A DNA stretch of 64,000 nucleotides, taken from contig JAZBQD010000001.1 in NCBI GenBank assembly GCA_036583965.1, forward strand, positions 28,554,597-28,618,596, written 5' to 3'. Source of the stretch: Prunella strophiata. Taxonomy: Eukaryota; Chordata; Aves; Passeriformes; Prunellidae. This document shows, piece by piece, positions 48,145-61,500 of the stretch. The position numbers and the translations under genes are program-made. Position 1 is the stretch's first letter, and each line of letters opens with the position of its first letter. A model generated the notes under the pieces. That model ran no database searches. It worked only from the letters and a program-made list of their open reading frames with translations, and was not told the DNA's origin.

Positions 48145-51100
48145 GCCCATACAAAATACATAGACACCTTCTTGACACCAGTATCAGTGTTCACACTTAG
48201 AACATGGAGGATCAGCTTTCCAAAGTAAATCCCATCACTGATGCTACACTGCCTTCCCCTCCCACGGCCAGGCTGCACTCCAAGCACTGGTCAGACTCTC
48301 TCAGCCCTTTGCACTGGGCTCTGGAGTGGCTGCAGGTAAATCACAGCTCTGAGAAGTTCACCACATCCTGTCAGACTCCCCCTAATTAGACAGGCAGTGA
48401 CAAAGCTTCCTCAGTGCAGCCCAAGGAAGCTACAGTAGAAAGCTATAGGAAGCTAGAATGGAAAAAACATGTACTGCCTTTGCTAAAAAAAAAGACCAAG
48501 TCAGAACAAGGCACTGGCATCAGCCTCATTTTTTGAAGCCTCTCTGGGATTTTTGTTCAGCATGACAATTTTCAGCAGTATTCTCTGTGGAGGTTGCTGG
48601 GCATTGCTTATCAAAGATTCTAGAAATGCAGCTCCCAGGTATTCATCCACCTTCAGACACCTTCTCTCCCCAACCTTTGCTTCCCAGCAGTTAAAAAAAC
48701 CACAAAACACCCCCAAAAACAAAAACCCAAACAGAAACCAAGCAGTGTTTGCTGCCAGCCTCTGTCCCAGAGCCGTAAACAGCACCAATGCCTGTTTGCT
48801 GAAGTTTTGGAGGCTCCACAATGTGGTCCCAACTGCAAACCAAGGAGCATGGGATAGGTAATGCTGACTGGCCTTGAGGAAAAGGAGCAAACCCACAGCA
48901 TGACAAGACTGAAAATAATATTGAGATACCATTTCTAAGTAAGTGTTTATAGTGCCCTTAACAGCACAGTAAGATAAACATACCCCTAATATGTTACGAA
49001 ATTATTTCTAAAAGCCAGCAGGAGCACAAATCCAGGTCAGCACCTCACAGACACATTCCTGGCTTCCACAGGCTCTCTGGAAATGCTGCTGGTTACACCA
49101 GGCATGAGCATTTCTCCAGGGTAGTCCAATAGCAACAATAAAGGACTACTCTTAATCACTTGGAGCAACTCCTTCCACTGCAATCAAAATGTCCTCTCCA
49201 CAACAGAAGGGCAGAGCAACAGAAGTGCACCCTGTGTTCCCAAAGGCTGTCAAAGCACCCCTATCAGCACCCAACCCATCCTGCTTGCCAAAGGAAAACA
49301 CTTGCAAATTAAGTAATTCACTGTGACAAAATGTTTCAAAATATCACTTCCCATTGAAAGGAAACCCCAATGAAACATACAGAAGAGCTTTTACTAAGCT
49401 TCGGCTAAATAAGAAGGTAAATCACCAAGAAAGCTAAGATGACATTAATAAAGGCTTTTCAGGATGGACATTTCTGCCAGCTTGGCTGGTGACAGCACTG
49501 AAAAATAAATACTGTTTAGACATGCAGTTCAGATTGGAAAGAAGAAAAAAACCAACCCTTGCTATGAAAGCTAAGTCCAGGACTGGGTATGCATTATATT
49601 AACAATGTAAAGTAGATGCCAAGAAAATTTAAAAAGCAACCATGCCTGTTTTTTCTAGACATGTTAATGAAACACCCACATTCATTATTTATTTGGTCTG
49701 CATTGGTGATCAAAAGAAATAATTTCATACAAGTCACAACCACATCACTTAAAACAGTACCTTTATGCTGTGATTGCTTGGTAGCTTTGTTACAGAAGAA
49801 AACAAAGAAATCACCCAGATCCATTTTCACTCTTAAATCACAATATATGGAAATGAGTGTAATTTACTCCTTCAAGTCAGGTTATCCAGATCAGCATGTT
49901 TGGCAAATCACTGCTCAAATCAAGCTCTGTTGAGGAGTTCTGGATGTGTAGACCAGGACATGCAGCATCAGCTCAGACACACTGCAGAGCCTGAACAGAA
50001 GCAGTGAGAGGTCTCCCACCCATTTTCAAGAACTACTTCTAAAGCTTTCAGGGCTGTAGCTCATTTTTGTGAGGGAGTGATGAAAAACCTTTCTCAGAAT
50101 CTCCATGTTGTCTTGCTTTGCCTCTTTTTCATGCTGACCTAGATTTTTCTGAACACAACAGGATTTGACTGAGCCAGACTTTGGAAGTACCCAAGTGCTG
50201 GTTAATTAGGGACATTTAATTTGCTCTGGGGCTGGGCAGCTGGTCCCCTGCAGAGCAGTAGAGCCCTGCTGAAGCTGGGGGGAATGGCCTTGGTCACTGC
50301 CATGGAGTCTGCAGTGGGTTTGACCACTACAGGCAGGACAGTCCCACATTCTGATGTTTGTGGGCATTCTGGTACAGTCTCTTTATGCAAGAGCTACATG
50401 AACAGCTCAAGAAATTACCATAGCTTGTTGAAAGCAAAAGAAACAAAATCCCTCAGTATTTCCTTTACTCCTGCTTCTCAGAAGAGCAGTAATAATAGGG
50501 CACAATCCACATACTGTGCTAGACCTTACACAGCCCCTGCAGCTCCAAACATACCTACAGCACATGCACAAGAGGAAGAAGGAGGGGAGAGAAGGAAAAA
50601 GAGGTGTAAGGAACATTATTGTATAATTTATCAGCATTAAGACCATTTTCACAAAGGAAAACCATACAGGTGGCCCCTTGTGGGAATACACAGGTGACCA
50701 GTTTACTAAGTTTAGCAATTACACAATTTAAAACATCCTTCTGAAGACATTCTAGGCCTCTTATCAAAAGGAAAACCATGTCCTTCTCCAAAATTTCAGA
50801 AGTATGAAGGATAGGCATTTTCACAATTACAATCTGCCCCTGCATCCCCCCACACCAGGCAAGTAAACCAGAAGTAAATCAGGGTGCCTGCATTTAGAGG
50901 AGCTTTCAGACATCAACAGCACAGGACAAGCCCCTCGTATCCTTTGTGTGGATGCACTCAGATGTGACTGATCTGGCTCTGTCCTCAAGAACTCAGTTTC
51001 TGTAGACTGATAGACTGTATGGGATGTTGATCACCTCAAAACATTCATATTTTAGAACATTTTCCAAATACTGCCACCAGTTTTTGCTGCAGTTAAAAAA

Positions 51101-52015
51101 AATAAATAAGTGCTTTTGAACAACGGGAAATTCATCAGCTCAGGAGGGCACAATGTACTGAAGGACTCCTCCTCTGAGATGTAGCACAAGTTTGAGAGCA
51201 CATGAAAGCAAAGATTTGTAATAGAAGAGAACTCTAAAAACTTCAACACCCTATACATGGCAGAATGCTTACAAGTAAACAAACTGCAGAGAAAGTGACA
51301 GGAGAACCAAAGCCATCCAATAAATGACTGGCAGGAATTACAGCCCAACCCCAGAGTGTTGCAGTTTACTTTTCCATTCAATAAACCACATGACTATGTT
51401 TGGGTCTAGCAAAAGTTAAACAATAACATGTCAAATGCACTTACTGTGTTGTAGGATGGGGAGTTTGTGAATCTCCCAAAAGCTGTAGGCCAGAAGGCAA
51501 GGTGCTGCCTGTGAGGACATGCCACCTGCATGGGAAGATAAACTGCTCCTGATGCTGCAAATACATGTACTGGCAGAGATTTAGATGTTAATTCCCAGCT
51601 AACAGGACCTGGCTGAAAAAGTTAAGGAATTAGTGTGGGAAGAGATTTTGTTTCAATTTAAGATGCACCTTGCTTGCAACAGTCCTGGGAAGGAGTTGTG
51701 CTGTGCCCCTGACAAGCAGAGTGTGCCTAGGACAGCTCCCAAAGTGGCTTAGCTCCAGTGGAACTACCTGGGTCAAGGCAACTTGTGCTTCTGGAAACAA
51801 GAGTCTGCATTTTAGCCAGTGACACCCTGGAAGGGAAGGACAGGCTCCCCAAAGCTGGTGATGGTTGCAGTGACAATCCCTGAGAGCTGACTCAGCTGGT
51901 CCCATGGATCTCACTGATCAGCCCAGCCCAGGACACACTGCACCCACACCCTGCCCCCTGCCCAGGAGCCAGCCAGGCCCAGGGCAAGGAACAGCACCTC
52001 CATGTGTGCCACTGA
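48145..52015. other. Intergenic, no gene recognised
   Basis: Single-copy sequence between TMEM254 and the 52-kb minisatellite. Open frames are short and without recognisable domains. Confidence 0.5.
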
Positions 52016-52017
52016 GC

Positions 52018-52385
52018 AGAGTCCCAGCTGCACTGAGTCCCAGCTGCACTGAGTCCCTGCTGCACTGAGCAGAGTCCCTGCTGCACTGAGCAGAGTGTCC
52101 CAGCTGCACTGAGTCCCTGCTGCACTGAGCAGTGTCCCTGCTGCACTGAGTCCCTGCTGCACTGAGTCCCTGCTGCACTGAGCAGTGTCCCTGCTGCACT
52201 GAGTCCCTGCTGCACTGAGTCCCTGCTGCACTGAGTCCCTGCTGCACTGAGCAGTGTCCCAGCTGCACTGAGTCCCTGCTGCACTGAGTCCCTGCTGCAC
52301 TGAGCAGTGTCCCTGCTGCACTGAGCAGAGTGTCCCAGCTGCACTGAGCAGAGTGTCCCTGCTGCACTGAGCAGTGTCTCTGCTG
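52018..52385. repeat. Minisatellite of 16- and 21-bp units (about 19 copies)
   Basis: Units are GAGTCCCTGCTGCACT (16 bp) and GAGCAGTGTCCCTGCTGCACT shortened by one in places (21 bp), with CAG/CTG swaps (cccagctgcact). On the minus strand it is stop-free and yields frames rich in SAAGTQC that are not genes. Confidence 0.93.
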
Positions 52386-55300
52386 CCTCCCACCCCACTG
52401 GGGAGCAGCCAGGAGCCTCCCCTGCCACCACACAGGGCCAGAGCAGCCATCCTGCCCAGCTGCTCTCTCCTCCCTGGCAGCTCAGAGCTCCCCCCTCACA
52501 TGAACAATGTGGATTTTGAGCCAATGGCTATGACAGATAAAAGAAAAATGTTAGCTCTGATTTTTGCAAGTGAGGCTGCCATCATTATCACACGAGAGAA
52601 TGACAAATCTTTCATTGCTGAGGTGGCGTAGCTGAATTTTAATTATTTTTCAAATAAATACAATGCTTAGATTTATATTTTGCTGATTTAACCATTAGTG
52701 AAATTTTACATCATCATTGAAGTTATTTTTCAAGGTATATAAGAACATTCTATATAAAAATACTTCTTTAAATAAAACATTCAAAACCACATTATTAGAT
52801 CTTTGAAATGCCATAGATCTTATTATAGTTCATAATTCAAAAAGGAACATGTTAGCAGCACAGGTATTTAATTATTCTTTCCCAAGCATACATTCATTTA
52901 AATGTCTCATTTGAGGTATTTTTTTCCCCTTGGAAGATCTTAATTTTGTCTTTTAAGCCAATGAGACTTCAATAAAGGCAATATAGAATGTAAAACACCT
53001 CTGGTATTATTACATTCACATATAAACTGTTTATTACTAAGAGTGATTTTCACTTTAAACTATGTTCATACTTAAAACAATAAAAATAAAACCAAACTGC
53101 AAATAACATGTTTGACATTTTAAGCATCTTCTGGACATCACCTTCCTTCCCCCCACCCCAAACACATTTCCAAAACCATATAGTGATTTCAAGTGCATTG
53201 ATTTTTGGTTGCTCAATCTGCTACAACTTCTTGCCCCAGGTTTGTGAAGACTTGCTAAATGCAGTTCCCACTGATTAGGAAAGAAGTTGTTAATGCTCTG
53301 AGCTTCTAAAACAATAAAGTCCAGCATAATACAAAATTTTAAACCAGATACCCAGACAGCAGAACTGTTGGCCACTGCTGAGAACTTTGGTTATAAAGCT
53401 CCATTTTCTTCTCATGTAGGTACCTGAGACATCCTCAAAATTTCCTGAGACTTTTGCCAAAATATGAGAGGGCAATTAGACCCTTATCAATAGTGGGTTT
53501 TCAAACCCAAATCTGCTCTTTGATGATGTGGTTCATTTCTCTTTCAAATGGAAGTAGCAAGTATGCAATATGGACTCTGTCATCAATTTCCACACAGATT
53601 TTTAAACTCTTCTGACAGTGGAGAAAGGAGTTGTGTCTGACAGGACACAGCTGTGATTTACAAGACCAAGGCCTGTACTCATCATTCAGGATGGCAAGAA
53701 GGGAACAAAACTGACCACTGGGGCATCAATAATTTTTAGTTCCATGTGCAAACCAATATGGTCCTTTCAAAAACAGACCAAATCTGTAAACTTCTATTTT
53801 TTTGTCCACCATTTGTCAGACTGTATTCCTGCTTCTTTGTGAACCACAACAAGAAGGAGCAAACAGATTATTTCTCAGAAAAATACTACTGCAGAGACAG
53901 CCACAATGCTGCCCTTCTCATCCCATCTTGCCTGTATAAGCTACAGAGAGAAATGGATCATGGAACCACAGAACGAGATCCCTTCCAACCCAAACCAAAG
54001 ACCATTTAGTTCCAACCTCCCTGTTATGGAGTTCTGTTCACTAGACCAGACTGCTCAAAGCCCCAGCCAACATGGCCTTGAATCCTTCCAGGGATGGGGC
54101 ATCCATAACTTTTCTGAGCAACTTCTCTGTGTCAGTGCCTCACCACCCTCAGTAAAATGCCTCACAGTAAAGCATTTCTTCCTAATAACCTAATACAAAT
54201 CTGCCCTCTTTCACTCTAAAGCCATTGCCCCTTGTCCCATGCAGCTTTCCTGTAGGTCCCCTTTAGGTACTGAAAAGTGATAAAAGGTCTTCCAGAGCTG
54301 AAGTTAAATTCTGCCCAAATGAAAAGGCACAACTGTGTTGTGTGCACATTCAGAAGAGGGCCTGACCTTCTCTTACATTTCTTGCCATCCCACTCTGTTA
54401 TATTATTAGTTGGTCTCTGCCTGTAGTGATAAAAATGGTATTTAGGTCAATGTGTTCTTTGTTAATTGCATTAGCCATGTGCCTAAGACTTAGTCTTCCT
54501 CTTCTCCCAGCACTGCCTTTGGCTATTAACATGTGGCCTTTAAATATATGCCACTATTAACAGTGTACTCAATCTGTCAGGTGAGATGGATAGAGCCTGT
54601 TTTAGACAGACTAAGATAATCAGTGGAATGCCATTTCCAAAATGCACATGGGTAGTGAGACCCCTTTTTAGACAGAAACACAAGCCAGTTGCTACTTTTT
54701 ATACTCAGTCTCCAAAAGCAGAGGGAAGAAATGTATTTGTGTTCTGTTTGTGAGCTCTAATAACATTAAATACTTTTTTTTTTTTTTTTTAATTTCTGCA
54801 AAATATTTTGGAAAAAGGATCATTTTCCCTTGGGAAAAAAAAAAATCAATATTGTATTGGCTTTTGTCTTCCAAGGGTTTTTCTGTCTGTGTTTAAATCA
54901 TCTTCTATCAGCATAATTTTTCCTCATGTGGTAGCAAAGATCAGAACATATTTATGTTCAACCCCACACACATGAATACACCTCCTGAAGCAGATTTAGC
55001 AAACAGAAAACTGCTTCTGGCTTGGAAACAGAATATTTCTGTACTTGTAATGTGGATAAGTCCAGCAGAAGGAGCTGCATTACTTCAACAATCAAAATCC
55101 AAAGACCTTTGAGAGGTCTATATTCAGATATAAAGAGAAATGCCTTCTCCCTGTTTATGGAATATCATTGGATTCTACAAACTAGCTAAAATCCAGGCAG
55201 CCAGCTGATAATGAATTGAGGAATTCCAACCCCAGCAGAGACTAAGAGCTTCCCTTAGCTAAACTAAAGTTCTGAGTTGAACTTTTTTTCCCCGAAGACG

Positions 55301-55447
55301 TTTACTACATTTTGAGCAGGAAATAAATATCCTGAAACTATTTGCTAACTGTTCACAGCTTTGAAAGATGGTATTTGTTGTGAAAGCCTCAAGGCTGGGG
55401 CTCTGCAGCATCCTTGTCCCTGGTGCCCCCAGCCCGCGCTGCGCCCG
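52386..55447. other. Intergenic, includes the 3' UTR of the threonine ammonia-lyase gene
   Basis: AT-rich; contains one CR1 fragment and a T18 run at about 54774-54790. No exon recognised. No minus-strand AATAAA stands out just below 55448, so the 3' end of that gene is not placed. Confidence 0.45.
53956..54300 (-). mobile_element. CR1 LINE 3' fragment, intergenic
   Basis: Reverse-oriented CR1 3' sequence (catggaaccacagaacgag, later ggccttgaatccttccaggg and cattgccccttgtcccatg). Non-coding, moderately diverged. Confidence 0.9.
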
Positions 55448-55546
55448 TCACCGCTCGGTCCAGGCAGCTGTGGGGTAGCGTTCCAAGAGTGCATTCCTCA
55501 GCTGGGCTGTGTGGATCTTGTCTCTGGTCTCCACAGTGCAGATCAC
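55448..55546 (-). CDS. Threonine ammonia-lyase, last exon
   Basis: Acceptor tctttttccag|GTGATC, 33 codons including TGA at 55448-55450. Encodes VICTVETRDKIHTAQLRNAL and LERYPTAAWTER; the V.CVVETRD pattern is characteristic of the last strand of this ACT-like domain. Phase 0 entry matches the preceding exon. Confidence 0.85.
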   Translation of the reverse strand: MICTVETRDKIHTAQLRNALLERYPTAAWTER

Positions 55547-58500
55547 CTGGAAAAAGAATTAGGACCATTCCTGATGGCATGGCAGCAATCTCAGACAAAG
55601 CCATTTCCAACTTAAACCTAAAATACGCTCATAAAAACAATCAGTTCAAAATAAAAACTCTGGCCCTCACATCCGCTGTCTATGCAGGTAAGAAAAGTGA
55701 CATTGCAGACATCTGGGGCTCTTCCAGCCCATCTGCATGACCATAAAACCTTCCAAAACCCTACTTTATTGCCTTCAAAGTTTAAAGACGACAGGCTGAT
55801 CCTCTGCTGGCTCTTGGGCAAGGTACTTCTCTGCTCTTGGCCTCCCTGAAGACATCTGTTAGCAGCTTCTCTTTTCCTTTCCCTGTACGTGGCATTGCTG
55901 CCACCTCACCCACCTCTGACTCTTACCTCATCACATCTCTCTATTTCTGGCAAGTGTTTGTTCCAGTACCTCCATCCTTCAAGTTTTTGTATTCTCCTTC
56001 TCTAGTCTGTCATGGAGTTATCCCCCAATTCTTTATCAACTCTGCAGTATTTTGGCTGGTTTCACTTCTCACACACCTTCTTGCTTAATTCTGTTTTTTG
56101 TTTGCTTATTGCATCACTTCTAGTTTTCTTTTATGGTTGTTCTGCTGCTAAATAAAAAAACTTGGGCACAACCAATCTTGATAGTTTTTTTTAACTCTTC
56201 ACTTGCCTCCAGAGGTACTATTGAAATCCTGTCATGCAGCCACTAAAGATAATAACTTCAGTGGCATTTTTTTGATTTTTCTATAGTTTCTCATGTTTTG
56301 CATACTCACACCTCTGCCCCATCACTTGAAAGCCTGGGCACTGGCAAAGATGAGGCACCAAAGTAAAGGCTCAAAAGGAAAATTCTACTTCACAATTTGA
56401 TACTCCTATCTTCCATTACTGCTAGTGCTGCTGGAATAATCACTGGTGTTGAAAGTGCCACATGGATAAAAGACCTCACAGAAATGTGGAAATCTAGCAA
56501 GGAAAGGACCCAAGATGAGTCATGGTGCAGCTACAGAGAGTTCATTGCAGCTGGCAAATCTACAGAGAGGAAAGAAACAATGAGCCATGATAACCTGATG
56601 GTGGGCTGCTCCAGACATGCCCTGTCAAAATGTTCCTATCAGAGCTGCATCCCTTTAGAAAGCAACAAGGCAAAAAACACTTTCATTTGTTTACAAGGAC
56701 ATTTCTAAATAAGAATGTCAAATTCATGTCTTAAAATAACAATAAACCTTTAGCAAAACTGTTGAATGAAAATATTAAACACTAACACTCCAAGTTAATC
56801 CAAATAGCCATAGCTCATTTAATTAGAAAACTGGCTACAGCTTCTCAAATTCCATAATGAAATAAGCCACAATTCTGATCTGGTCTCGTAATTCTTTGCC
56901 TCTTGTGCTGCACATGGTTCTGTTTGTTTGGTTCTTTGTAATGCAAATTAGATGCTAATTTCTTTCTTTTTCAAAAAAGTGGGATTTAATCTCAAGAGAA
57001 GGACAGTCATAGAGGACAAGTAATAATGAGCAAAGGGGAGAGAAATCAATTATTGGGAAAAGTATCTGAGAACGCCAATGTACCAAGCAGCCATTATCCA
57101 TTCCCTGGTTGATGTAAAATCCCCAAAGCTTTGCAATCATATCTTCAAGGGGACACACACATCTCACATGGAGTCTGTAATTAAAAAAGCAAGACTTTTC
57201 CTCTTCCATAGTAGTCATTCCTGTTTTGTCCTGAGTAAATCAATTGCTGCTCCTTGAACCAGTCTGGATGTGACAGATTCAGCCTTGAATGTCTGGTAGC
57301 AAGCTGTTGCTCTGCCCTGGGAGCAAGCATGGGGAAGCATTTGGATTTATGGCTAATTATCCTCTCTGCCCTTTCCTTTCTGCTCATGATGGAAACCAGG
57401 CAGACCTCACTAGACTGGAGCCAGAGAGCTTGTGAGCAGGTTGGATAAACACTGTCACTTTGTTCTAAGCATGCACCACAACCAGCAGCTGATAAGGGAG
57501 ATACTGTGCTGCAGTGTATCATAAAAATACTAACAGCAGCAGCAGTGATAACAAATAACTCCAGAAACTCATCTGATTTTTCACAGTTGTCAAAGAAAGG
57601 AATAGAGAGCACTTGGTCCCAGCAGGAGTGAAGAGAGAATCACACAACACCTCAGGGCAGCTATAGATCTCGGCAGCAAGGAGAACAAGAATTTACTTAC
57701 TTAGATAAAGCCAATTGACAGTGCAGTTATACTTTCACAAACTGCTCTCTCCTGCTTGCTTCACCTGGGACACAACTTACATGAGTGTCCAGCAGAGCAG
57801 CCCTCACATTCACAGGCAGTTTATGAGGTTATATTTTATGTGGGATGCACATGCACCCCAGTACCACTCACCATAGGAGGTTGCATAGGTAACAATGACC
57901 TAAAAGTGCCCCAAAATTCTTAAATTCTTATTTAAGAATTAATGACAGAACCTATTGCCTGATCTTTCTTGCACACCAAACAGGGTAACTTATGATGACT
58001 AGAGAAAAATTTGCTTTAAACTTCTTTCAGTACTGATAAGCCCTCAGAACTATACATGGGATTTTTGAACCTGCAGAGCTCTTACTGGCTGCAGGGTCAG
58101 CTGTGTACAGCACACCTTTCTTTTCTGTATATCAAAACCCCACAAAACCACCAAAAATAGAGTACATTTTATGAATTTCTCTCCTACATATCATATGCTC
58201 CCTGGATCAAACAAACAAACAAACAAACAAATAACTAACTAACTAATAATTGTCTGGTCCAGTAAGACCATTAAAATAACCAGCCAGATGGATCTTTTAC
58301 TGCATTTAAAGTTCCATTCCCTGTGACAGGGTAATCTAAAGATACATTTCAGCCAAAGGGTTTAGTCAGCCTGTAAGATTTTTTTCAGAGTAGGCCTACC
58401 AGTAATTAAAGACAGAAGAGATTTCACTAAATATTGATGGCTTGTGGGGTTTATTTAATGACTGGAAATCGTTGAGGAAGCAGGACAAAGGCTAAAAAAA

Positions 58501-61500
58501 ATAAAGGAAAATATTTATGACAAGTTATTGCCATACAACACCAAAATCCAGATGCATAAATCCAAGTACTCTTCAGAATTACACTGACTTCAAAGAGAGG
58601 AAATTTCATAACTTCACAAAAGGAAGAAATTTGCAAAGTTCTGTGCTGAACAGGATGGGCACCTCTACTCCCTTTTAACTGCAAGATCTCATAGTGGAGG
58701 CACTTCACCTTTTAGATCATATTTTCCTAGATTTTATAAATGAATTTGGCATGCCTCTCAGCTCCCTGATGCCTACTATCTGTAGGCTGTTTGTGCAAAT
58801 AACAACAGTGGGTGGACATGCTGAGCCAGTGTTAGAGAGCAGAGGAAATGTGAGTAGTACTGCTGAATCAAGAGATTTCAGTCTTTTGTGCTTTTCCAGG
58901 CTCCATGTAAAGCTAATCCTAAATAACTAGTGCAGTTCTTTATGTCTGTGAATCATCCATTGAACCTTTGTATCCTGCTTCTTTAATTCTAGAAATCATA
59001 TTCATCATCTTAAGCTGTCTTTTTGCATAACTTAGTATTCATGAAACACCACATTTAGCAACATCATAGGTTTGTTTATATGAAAGTCACTGGAGTTAAG
59101 AGTGAAAACTTGATTTATATACACTGGTTTCTGTTCTATATTTAGAAAAAGGGGTTTCTTTTTTAAAAAAATCAACAACTGGGCAATTTTCTGAATTATC
59201 TGGTAAACACCCAGTGTAGATTACTTGACATTACAGATTATTTGGTAGCAGCAGCTCATTTGATGGTTTGGGGATCAGCTGCCAGATTGCACAGCTGTCA
59301 GCTGGTTGTGCAACCTGAGCCCTTATCTTTTGGCTCTTGGGGCATTCAGGTGGGTGAGCACGAGCAGGAACAAGCTGCAGCCCCATTGTGTAAGGCAGGT
59401 AATGACCCAACAGGAGCACTCAGACCCTCCCAGAGCCAGCCTCTCATTCTGCAGCTGGGCCAGCCTACCCTGAGCCACAGTCTGCTGGGGAGTGCCATCA
59501 AAGAACAAGGGCAAATTCTTCTGGAGGGCCTCAGAAGAAATGGAGTGTTGAACTTCCCATGCCAGTGTCTCCCCTTTGCAGCTGGGGAATGAAACATGGA
59601 AACAGAGCCTTGCCCAGGGTCATGCAGGAAATGCTTTGGGAATGATAGCATCCTCCTGCCTGCTCCTATGTATTTGCTTCACAGGGCAATAACAGGCAAT
59701 ATGTTGGCAACTGGGGACTCTAATCCAAAATATTCCCTTCCATCCTTTACAAAATGCAAGTTGGCCCAAATGAATTTATTCAAATTGACCAGAGCAGACT
59801 AAAATAATTTACTGAGTTCTGGCCTGAGGTGAATGAACTGTATGAGAAAAACAGGCACTACACCATACAAAGTCAGGAATTTCAGCACCACTGGGAGAAT
59901 GTGTAACATTACTGAAAAGGAAATATTTGATTTATGATTTAGCATTTTTGTGCACAGACAAGAGGGAGAAGTAATGTGGTGGATGTTCTTTTCACAGCTG
60001 GTCATTTCCAAATTCTTCAAAACCACAGCATAGTGAAGCTCCCAAGAGGTCTGAAGTGAACAGACCAGGCAACCCATAATGACAGACAGGAGTGAGGTCA
60101 GAGGGAGCACTGCCACCACTGCAGTGCAAAAGCCACCCACTGAAAAGCTGCTGGGGCAATTCAAGACCTTACAGAACCCTCCTGGACCTGCCAGTTTGAT
60201 TATGCAGCAGTTTCAGTGGTGAAAGACTTCAAGAAAATTGATGTGCTCAAAGAAATTTTTTTTCTACTAGGTTGCCCTAGTCCAAAAATGACACACTTAC
60301 TGAGCAGGCAAGATGCTGATCTACTTCATAGCAAAGAATGGCCTTGCCTTATTAAATTGCTTATTGATTTTGTTCATTGACTTCTCTCTGAGCCAGTAGT
60401 AATATGAAATTAAAGGGACTTAAATGGTTTTAAAGAGGTTTACATAGGGAAGCAATTTAAGTGATAAATTGTCCCAATTGAATCTGAGGAATATTACTGA
60501 TGGAGAGCAGAGGAAGTTCACAGAAGCAAGTTGGAGCTTCCTCCCATGAACTGGGAAGTCCTTTAGATACAGCTGATTTTTTTCATTAGCTCTGATCTTT
60601 TTCTGTCTAGATATTCCCAGTCATCTAACCTCCTTCAACAGCTGTAAAATGTGAAGCCTACCAGACTGGTTATTTGTCTGATTTGCTAAGAGTTATCTGT
60701 TTCAATATAGGGACTTTGGAAGTAGTTTCCTAACCAGTCAGGTAAGACTGAATCAGGGTGTAGTCCTCTGCGAGAAAGAAATCCAGAATGAGTCACAAGG
60801 GGAGAGAATCTAAACTGGAGGTATGAGCAGGCAGAATCCTAAAGAAACTCCCATAATATTCCAAGGAACACAAGCAGCTGATCCCTCTGCACAGGGCACT
60901 TCTTACTCCTAATATAGACATATTCCTTCCTTGTTTTTGAGTAAAGAAAAAAATCTCTTATTTTTGCCAGTAAAATGTTCCAACAGTTTTGTTTTTTTTC
61001 CTCAGAAGTGTAGTTTGAACATAAAATTTCATTTTAGAAGGTCCTTACTTTTCATTAAATCAGACTATCAGCAAGGATCTTCCCACAGAGTGTTCCAAGT
61101 ATGCTCTAGATGAACAAACACTAACACAGAAAGGCATTTCACTAGAATGAAAAAAACCCAACCAAAGCAGCTCTATCATCCTGATAAGTGACTAGAAGGC
61201 AAGTTTCTCTCTGTTAGAAATAAAAGGGTAAATCTAAAAGAATGATTAAATACTGAGGCAACAATCCTGACAGGACAGATTTAGTGTTTCAAATCAGCAT
61301 CTATGCTCACTCCTGTGTTCTGTCAAACACCTAATCTATACCCACAGTCAAAGGTACACATTAAAGTCAGAATGAAATGGGTATAGCTGCAATGCCTTTC
61401 TTGTCATTACTGCCAGTACAGCACAAGGTGGTAATTTTGGTTCTTGATCCATGTTTAAATTCATACCTTATTTTATGTGCTGTGATTTATATAACAAATG

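Noticed and set aside
50221..50640. 139-codon plus-strand frame
   Set aside because: No similarity to any family I know, no conserved composition, isolated from any exon series.
51892..52524. 210-codon frame with SAAGTQC repeats
   Set aside because: Translation of the 16/21-bp minisatellite in three overlapping frames; no start or splice context.
48100..55447. Searched for PLAC9, DYDC1 and MAT1A exons expected near TMEM254 in human
   Set aside because: No matching peptide segments found; these genes are either outside the window or too short to recognise by eye.
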